Assembly: GCF_014851395.1 (NCBI RefSeq)
Contig: NW_024041150.1
Location: forward strand, 11,742,137 to 11,806,136
Length of the DNA stretch: 64,000 bases
Direction of reading: 5' to 3'
Origin: Micropterus salmoides
Taxonomy: Eukaryota > Chordata > Actinopteri > Centrarchiformes > Centrarchidae
The notes beneath the pieces are model-generated. The model ran no database searches. It was not told where the DNA came from and saw only the letters and a list, made by a program, of their open reading frames with translations. Position numbers and translations under genes: made by a program. The first letter of the stretch is position 1, and the number at the start of each line of letters is the position of its first letter. Positions 56,500 to 64,000 of the stretch are shown here, piece after piece.

Positions 56500-56833
56500 C
56501 TTTTAGTATTGTCTGCATTTTTGTAGCTAAAGGAAGTCCGGGCACATCCAATTATTTAATACATTCCAGTGTTTTGCCCTACGAGTTTTTTCAGTAGGGG
56601 TGTTTGACCCCTGTGTCATGGAGCGGGTGTGTTACGGATACATGGTGACTTCCTGTTTAGGCTCATCACCTCCTCCGTACCTCTTCAACATTTTTAAAGC
56701 TAAAGTTACTACCTCCTGATGGAGCTTTCTTCAGTTATGCTAAAATCAGATATTGGGCGATGAAAACATTGTTATGACCCCGGCTCTCAGGCCACAACAA
56801 AGAAGGCGGAGGCAACTCTGGTTTAACAAAGAT
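56486..56833 (+). repeat. 348-bp local duplication (donor copy)
   Basis: Here the segment is continuous with the complete SINE on its left and with the rest of the LTR-like element on its right. This identifies it as the source of 54435-54782, 2.05 kb upstream. Confidence 0.9.
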
Positions 56834-57043
56834 TAACATAAATTTATTTAAAACAACAGAAAACAAAAGAACGTGGCAAAGCGGTGTGGAAGGTGCAAGC
56901 ACTGACACTGGCGTCTGGGCGGGCAGACCTAAATAGGTTGGGCTCACTGGCCAGGTGCTCCCAATCTCCTTAATTGCCTACAGGGAGAAACACACAGCAC
57001 ACAGTACAGAGGCCCAACACTAAGGCCTCTCTGGACCGTCACA
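56770..57043 (-). mobile_element. Possible solo LTR (274 bp)
   Basis: It starts TGTTATGACCCCGG and ends GGACCGTCACA, so it has TG...CA termini. On the minus strand TTTAAATAAATTTATG lies some 85-90 bp before the end, as a polyadenylation signal would. I could not find a matching 5-bp flank, so the call is weaker than for the two LTRs at 16.4-18.1 kb. Confidence 0.5.
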
Positions 57044-59205
57044 CCATGAATGTGAAATATGTTGAAATTTTTGCCAGATTTCCATTTTTTTCTGAATTCT
57101 TTCTGAATTCTGTGTTTTACAATTTAAGCACATTTTGTCATCAGAAAGAGTGTGAATATATGAGTGAAATGATAAGTCGAATGAAAGAATCAGTTTTCAG
57201 TGGCAGAGTGCAGAAACAGAAAAAACAAGGATTTGGACCCAGACACAGAACACCAGGCACACAAGTTCAGTCTTATTGATGAATTTAACAATTAGGTAAC
57301 AGGTGAACAGGCTTACGTAGTGTGGAAGCAGGAAAGTCAAAACACAGGTGAGCAGTCCAGAATGTGGGCACAGAACAAAGACGACAGGCATGAACACTCA
57401 ATAAGAGACAAAGATGAACTAAAAACAGACAATGGGAAGACACTCACTTTAATACAGAAGAGGGAGGTGTTTGAACCACAGGTGGAACACATTAACATGA
57501 TTAATGTGATGGCAGCCAGTAAATGATTACGTTAAACGACTACCACAACTTTGGCAAGCAAACAAACGCTCATTTATCTTTTCATAACATCTAGTGAACG
57601 AAAGTTGGACCTAACCTTCTGTAGGTCATAGCTAAAGCAAGAAGCAAGCTAACGTTAGATGGCCAGTGCTGAGCTAAACATGTTTACTAACCTCAGGTTA
57701 CTAACTTATTTTGCATTTGTTGCTTCTTTTGTTTGGGTCTTGTTGTGTGAAGTTTTAAAGCCAAATTTTATGATGAATGGCTCAGCAGCTGCCGGTGTGT
57801 TTGTTGTCCTCTTTCACGTGTGGCCGTGCGCAGCAGAGACCAAGAGAGAGTAGTTAGAGTAGTTTACACAACAAAGTTATGAAAGACTTGGACGGTTACT
57901 GATTGGACTGGGGAGTTAGATGATTGGCTCTCGCTGTGACTTTTGTCATTCTACCACCCCCTTGGCTCACAATTCAGAAGACCGAGATAACAAAAATGAG
58001 TCCTTTTTACTTTGATGAGGCTTTCGGCTGCATTAGAAGTGTCTTCAATGCCAAGTGAAAAGGAAGCGGCAACATTGGCGTGCAGTTGTGAATACATTTG
58101 AACGAGCATCCCAGAGTGTTCAGTCTCAGTTTGGGTAAAATAGACACTCCTCCCCATCTCTCCATCTGACTGTGCAGCCCTCCTACAAACTTTCTACCAC
58201 CATCCTCAGTTTCACAAAAAGTCCCCAAAGTGGGTTAAAGCAAAAAAAAAAAACCAAATCCAAACATTATTCATTCACATTCGATCTGGCACTGGATGGC
58301 AGGGAAAGCGTACGCTGTGCCATCTCAGTTCTCTGTAGTTCCACACTGTGCATTAACCCCAGGGGAACAAAGAAGAAGAAGAAAAAGGAGGAATTCTGCA
58401 CTTGAGTAGGACTGGGCATGCATGATATGAAACAGTAAAACCGCAGCATTGCAGACAGGCCAGGGCTGTCATTATGGGCTGCATTTGTTGTTAGAAACAG
58501 CACAAGGATAGTTGGTAATAGGCCAAACAGAGGTGGGTTTGAATCCGATAACACAAAGCAGCTGATTGCACCCCTCCAATGAAATTGCCCACTTTATCTC
58601 TTCCCGTTTTTGTCTCCCTAGAGAGCCCCTCCCCCACTCTCTTTACCAAGTGAATCCACACAGTCATTTCTCAAAAAGATAAAGTATTTGCTGTGTATTA
58701 TTCCTCCTTTCTCTGTCCACCCCTCTTCCACGTTCTTTCCCCTTTATCTTTCAGCCGCTGGAGTAGCTGTCAGATATGGATCACGCCTCTCATTGTTCTC
58801 CCCCAGCACCCTGCAGTGATAGCTCGCCGGGCGAGTGCCGGGTGTGAGCGTGAATCCTCTGGCTTTCTCTCTTGCTGTCGGCTGAGAGTCCCTCAGGGTC
58901 CGCAGAGAAAAAGAGAGTAAATAAATAAGATGAGTGTGTGAGGTGTGTACATGAGTCATGGAGAAGGACAGTTAGTACTTCAATGACTAAACAAAGAGAG
59001 TGTGTAAAGCAAGGACAGAGTGTTTGGACAGGATGAGTTCATACTTAATGTGATTTTTGAAAGTGAGAGAAGACACTGACTGTATGAATGATATTATTTA
59101 GACTACACCTGCCAGTGGGCTATATTCTGTACTAGTTTTTATATATAGTACAGCATGGTGGTACAGTAGTGTGGTTCTAGTGATTGCAGTGTTAGTTGGT
59201 CTGTT
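57044..59205. other. No gene seen; possible worn LTR remnant at 57.2-57.5 kb
   Basis: 57200-57480 has ACAAGGATTTGGACCCAGAC-type wording similar to minus-strand LTR ends but no clear termini. The rest, including a small AAG-rich tract near 58370, shows no exon or repeat that I can support. Confidence 0.35.
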
Positions 59206-59209
59206 GGTC

Positions 59210-59420
59210 CAGAGTGAATTATCCCAACAACTGTTGCAGGCATCCATGGTCCCAGGATGATGACTTTGGAGATTCCCTGACTCTAGCACCACCAGCATGA
59301 TGACATTGTTGGTTAGAATGAAATTTCTTGACAACTTTTGGATGGATTTCCAGGGAACAGGCATTCATGTCCCCCCTCAGGATAACCTGTGAGGAATGGA
59401 TTTTGGCCAGCACCTTCTCA
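59210..59420 (-). repeat. Dispersed fish repeat fragment
   Basis: GATGACTTTGGAGATTCCCT, TTTGGATGGATTTCCAGGGA and GGCATTCATGTCCCCCCTCA resemble a widespread fish repeat with the wording 'gatggattgccatgaaattt'. The ends were not located. Confidence 0.4.
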
Positions 59421-61250
59421 CAAGTAGCTTAAACACAGTAATCATTCTGCTTGCTCCATCTTCAGACAAAAAAACAACAACGTAGCAAAGCCCACACCTG
59501 TCCTAACACTTTTTGTTGCACGTCACTGTGGGTGACCACCATGGATCTATTATAAGAACAGGAGCCTGAACTCAAAGATGGCGTCCAGACACTTGATATC
59601 TTTTGTATCATGGTAACTGTATTTGTTTTGTAAATTCAATGAAGAAATGGTTAAAATAACTTTACAGTACTTCATCGCGTTTGATTATTTTCTTCTTTTA
59701 TTTGGAACTCCTATACGAACAAAAACAGCACCTCCTGCTCTGTATCTGGAATTTCACTCTCGTCCTCCATGTTTTCTTGCCACTCACTTCTTCTGTAGCT
59801 GTTGGCTAACCAGCTTAGAGGTGCATTACCGACACCGACTGTCAGGTATGAACGTGGTAAACAGTCCCGCTGCCTAAATCATGTTACATTGTCATGTCAG
59901 CCCATTTCATGCTTCCTACTACTAGAAGTTACAGGTAAGAATCAGTACTGTCAAGGGCCAGTCAGTCAGCACAAATCAAGAAGGTAAATATTTTCCTCAG
60001 GGATCTGGCTTAGGAACCTTCTCAAACTTATGCTAGTTATGATAATTATATTTACTCTGCTATTGATGAACAATATAGTCTTATTTTCTAAAACACAGAA
60101 CACATGCTTGTTCATTTGTCCCTAGCAGTAAGCATTAGCTTGTGGCTGTAACTGAACTGTTTTTTGCCTATTTACAGCAATCTCAATTCAATTTGGGCCT
60201 TTTGAAATGTAAATGTCTACCTAAGTCTGCCTAATGTTGTGTTTGATAATCATTGTCTATTAAGCTCCCATCTAACATAGAAAGCCTGGATGCAACCGAT
60301 TTTGTGCTTAGAATTAGGGATACTCATGTGGACAAATCCCATAGAATAAATGGCAGGCGAAACGCCAGCCAGGAAAAAAAACAACTTAAAAGCGATGTGA
60401 AAGTATTTGTATAGAAATAATGGCTTTTTTTTCTCAGAGCATTTCACTCTTGTGAAGTTGTTAGAAGTGTCCCAATTTTGTCATGGGTCACTGAGGTGTC
60501 TAATCCACTGTAGGTGGAGAAAATGAGTCATAACCCCCGCAGCAATTAAAGGTGGATTCCACAATGTAGTATCAAGAAAGACATGCTGTGACTGTCTTTG
60601 CAGCAGGGACGTCTCTGCTGTCCCTACACTTCATTTTATATATGCTATTGCTGCTGTTCTCCTGTGTTCTATTCTAATTACCTATCATCTCTTCTCTGTA
60701 AATCATTTTGTTATCTATAAGATGTTTTCTGCTGCTGCAATTACCCACTTTGCTCACGGGGTGTTTAAATAAATCTAATTTACATGAATTAACATTTTTC
60801 CACCATTGAACAAAAAACTCTGTATGCTTATGTCGTATACTCCAGTGTAGAGATGACAGAAATACCTTGTGCCTACTTAAGCAGACAAAAGACAAAAGAC
60901 ATTATCCCAAAGCATTCATAATTGAAAGTTATTTTGGTGTATTTATTTAGCGGTCATGTCATGTTTTCCACTGTCTTCCTAAAATTGTAAAAAGCCATTG
61001 AAAACAAATTAAAATAGCATACAGAAAAGAAATGCCTCATAATAAACAAAGACCACGCCGTGTCCTATTATCTCAATTACGGGCTTCCATTGAATTAGTA
61101 TTATTTTTTATTTAGAATTTTATTTATGGCAGGGACATATTACATGATGCAGAAGAAGAATGTGTTGTGATCCAGAAGGATGTCTTAACTGAAATCTTCA
61201 ACTGAATGCCTTTTCACGTGATTTACGCGCCTAGTAATTCATTTTCAATG
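59421..61250. other. No gene seen
   Basis: AT-rich, without supported exon or repeat. Confidence 0.4.
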
Positions 61251-61401
61251 AGAGGCAAGCATGTAGGAAGGGAGGCGCGGGCATTCTCACGGGTGGAGTG
61301 ACAAGCGGACACGTTCGCTTGGGATAATGGTGTTTTCAGACCGGAAGTGAAACTCTGCCTGCAGAGTCGCTTGGCCCCACGGGGTCGCCTACGATCCACA
61401 T

Positions 61402-61614
61402 GTGAACAGACAGACAGACTTTACAAAGACATGTAAAATTTGTGGCGTGCTTTACGTTTCTGAAAGTGAATATTTAGAATTAGTGATAATGCATCACTTC
61501 CAAACTCAAAGGGAGAAATATGACGGAGCGCTGACCATGCTGTTTGTTGGACAGGTGATCACGAGGAAGTGTAGTGCAGAATCGTCAAGTAAGATGGAGG
61601 AGAGGTTGGTGTAG
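61402..61614 (+). other. Short frame with a Cys-His motif, unidentified
   Basis: The frame begins MNRQTDFTKTCKICGVLYVS and continues ESEYLELVIMHHFQTQRE. CKIC with a downstream HH loosely resembles a zinc-finger start, but the spacing does not fit a standard C2H2 finger. The GC-rich DNA just upstream (61220-61390) has the look of a fish MITE (TAATTCATTTTCAATGAGAG), so the frame could be transposon-derived or pure chance. A possible splice donor (GGACAG|GTGATC) lies inside. Confidence 0.2.
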
Positions 61615-64000
61615 CTCATAGGCTCATAATGATGACTGAAAACCAACTTCTACCTCAGTTCACTTGTCGGTTTTAGAGCTGAATGGGTGTGAAATAGCAA
61701 AGACATTCCCTCTAATCAGTGACACTCTTTCTTTAATGAAGTCCAGTGTGGATTACATCATGTTGTACAATTTGTCAGAGCCCTCTAGTTTTGTCAGTGT
61801 TTTGACTTTAACTGGTTTCTGAGCCTGCTCCACGATAAATGTGGATTTTAAATAAATAATAATAAAGTGGGCCGCTGCTCTTTAGGGAGCTGAGCTTCAC
61901 CTCTTTACCCTCTTCCATCATGAGATTTTCAGTTTACGGAGCTACCAACTTGTAGAAGAGCTGAAAAACTCTCTGTATGGAGTATAACACCTTCTTAAAC
62001 ATAAATTGATTTCCAGGCGTTTCAGAAGACACGCTGAACTGCCTCTCTCAAACTTTGTCCAACTCATCCTTCTCGTTCTGCCTCACAGTGGCTGAAGAGG
62101 TCAGAATATAGTGAAGCTTTGAAGCTTCAGGGCGCTCTGTAGCCTCCGCATTTCCACACACACATATAAAACTATCCAGCAGTACTAACATAGCTGTAAT
62201 GGGACACAAGATGGAGACGAAGTTGAGTAACAAGACATGAAAGGAAGCATTTAAAAGATCATTTACCATAGAGGGCTCTATCTCTGTCTCTGACTGTGAA
62301 CGGATGCCCCGAGGTTGGCGCTTGAGCAGGCGGATAAGACGGTGTATCCAATGAACTCCCTGCTAAACCGGGGAATGAGGTTTAGGATCTTAGTTAGAGG
62401 AGCAGCCCATCTCAGCCTTTTCTTACTCTCTTCCATCCACCCTTCCATGCATCCATCTGTCCACCATTGCTCTACTCCTCCCCTGCAGATTCTTCCAGCA
62501 CACATGTACCACCTGTGATTTTGATATTGAATAGCTTCACCAGAGACTCTGTGAAAGTGAAGCAAAGAACAGTAGTGATTTGTTGACGCCGAGGTTGGGT
62601 ATCACATCTGCTTGCTGTTTATTAAGCGCCCCAAAGCCTGGTCGAGCCTGGTCGATCATTCAGGGGGAGCGGCATGATGGAGAGCCTCATCCCCTCCACC
62701 CTCTAATGCCTCTGCTGAAGCTATTAGCCAGCCTAAATGTTTTCTGCAGAGAGGATGCCATAATGACAAAGACTCCAGACCAATGTGTCATATGTTGACG
62801 GTGACAGTGAATGAATATTGAATACAGATGTTTACGTTTTCTAGGCCACAGCTTGACACAACCCAAAAGCTTGAAAAATGGAGCTGAAGACAAAGTGAGA
62901 CGTGAAACGTTCTGAAGCATAGAAGGCTTGGAAAATATTTCAAAAGCTCCAAGCTCTTAGTTTGGACTGGAATTTACATTATAGGTAACAATACTGTTTC
63001 CTTTCACCACAGGTGAAGAGCAAAGTTGCTAGTTCATTGTATAGAACTAGCATAGACCGCTGGATCTGAACAAAGCTCCTTTATTTTATAGTCTCAGATC
63101 AATACCATTTATCTGCTATTCGAGTACTTTCAGTGAACACTGCAGTAACCATTATTTTCCATATAAACTCAAGTGGAATGAGTGGGCATCCTTGCTCTCT
63201 GAGCTATATCCAGAGGTGGGGTTGTGGGGGAGGACTGCATTGTGGGACGAGTGTGGAGCACCCCTGGAGCTCAAGTACATTTACAAATGTTTCCATTCAG
63301 TTGTAATATATATCTGCATTTTTGCAGCAATGGTCAGAGCTGAGAACTCATTATGCGCAAAATTGAATAATGAATTCTAAAGTAGTGTATTATGCATTTT
63401 TAATTTAAATGTACTGTTATATACACACTAGTGTAATAACATGTGGTCTGCAAACACTTTAAACATATAAGGTGCTTTTTACCAGCAGTATTCCCTTTAC
63501 ACAGCAGCAATAAAATATTTCTTGTAAATCTCAACTTAAACATTAATGTAATCAAATCAAATATTAAACCAAAGCTATTTGCCACTGCCAGAGAATGACC
63601 TTGTTATTTATTAACAGGCTCCTTCTGAGCAACAGGTTAACATATATAAATCTGTTTTCTTGTTTTTTTTTTCTGAACAGGTATCAGCAGAAACATTTTT
63701 CTTTTATCAGGGAGCAGCAGAAACAGTCTGTGTTCTGTAGCAAGTGTCCCTGTCAGAGTGATGTGAAGTGGTCGAGCTCAAGGTGTATCGACAAGCGGGC
63801 GCGTTCCCGTGAAACTGTCGCGGTTGTGCTCATCTCATGCACACGCCGCCCGCTGCTGAAGTTGATTTGTCTTGAAGTTTTTGTACCCGACGCGCAACAC
63901 AAATCATTGTCCTCATCCTCGCTGGTTGAGTTTTACTAACCAGCATGCTGTGTGTCGCTAACCACTTTGTTATGGCTTTGCTTTTGTTTATCTACTTCTC
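61615..64000. other. No gene seen at the right end
   Basis: Short frames only. A CpG-containing stretch at about 63770-63900 follows a plausible acceptor (TTTTTTTTCTGAACAG at about 63665-63680). The 114-codon frame there has no recognisable domain, so I do not call an exon. Confidence 0.35.

Noticed and set aside
57659..57853. 64-codon frame with two hydrophobic stretches
   Set aside because: Short, with no promoter, splice donor or conserved motif to support it. A membrane-like look is common in AT-rich chance frames.
63595..63939. 114-codon frame near the right end after a possible splice acceptor
   Set aside because: The acceptor-like TTTTTTCTGAACAG is suggestive, but the encoded sequence has no recognisable domain and no matching donor or second exon can be shown.
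1..64000. CRISPR array, bacterial defence system or virus genome
   Set aside because: No regularly spaced short repeats or prokaryotic gene layout. All retroelement parts are broken genomic relics of LINE, gypsy or solo-LTR type.

Overview
The window looks like gene-poor vertebrate nuclear DNA, most likely from a ray-finned (teleost) fish. The evidence is the repeat content: Tc1/mariner transposons with long inverted repeats, several hAT families with 8-bp target duplications, a TTAA-flanked element, L2/CR1-like, L1-like and RNase H-bearing I/Nimb-like LINEs, Ty3/gypsy remnants, solo LTRs and a tRNA-derived SINE. Long open frames are almost all pieces of transposons. I see no bacterial-style operon, CRISPR array or intact multi-exon gene.

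Layout. 1-10.4 kb: a direct-repeat pair (152-224/1133-1205), two copies of one hAT family (1773-3626 and 7073-10376, each carrying another element), and a decayed gypsy pol between them. 10.4-21 kb: LTR-like AT-rich DNA, a gypsy integrase tail, a small hAT (14629-14838), two solo LTRs (16405-17284, 17699-18051) and L2 fragments. 21.7-28.1 kb: a near full-length I/Nimb-like LINE with 13-bp target duplications, itself split by a 1.36-kb hAT. 30.8-35.6 kb: 3' halves of two L2-like LINEs and a Tc1 pseudogene. 36-39 kb: quiet DNA holding the only candidate host exon (signal-peptide exon, 37794-37923). 40-52.2 kb: a dense pile of nested DNA elements, including a BED-finger hAT relic, an L1 3' end, a minus-strand Tc1 relic, and a TTAA element with perfect terminal repeats. 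52.8-57 kb: a complete but dead Tc1 element, then a very recent 348-bp local copy-and-paste event. 57-64 kb: mostly unannotatable unique DNA.

How the parts relate: insertions into insertions give a relative chronology. For example, the MITE at about 21.98 kb is older than the LINE, which is older than the hAT at 25.0 kb. The clearest unusual signals are two near-identical local duplications of transposon fragments that lack transposon ends (54435-54782 copied from 56486-56833; 41852-41992 inverted relative to 46525-46664). The first is flanked by a 32-bp direct repeat, which suggests templated repair of a staggered break. I found no convincing new biological system. Family names rest on protein motifs and termini read by eye, without any database search.
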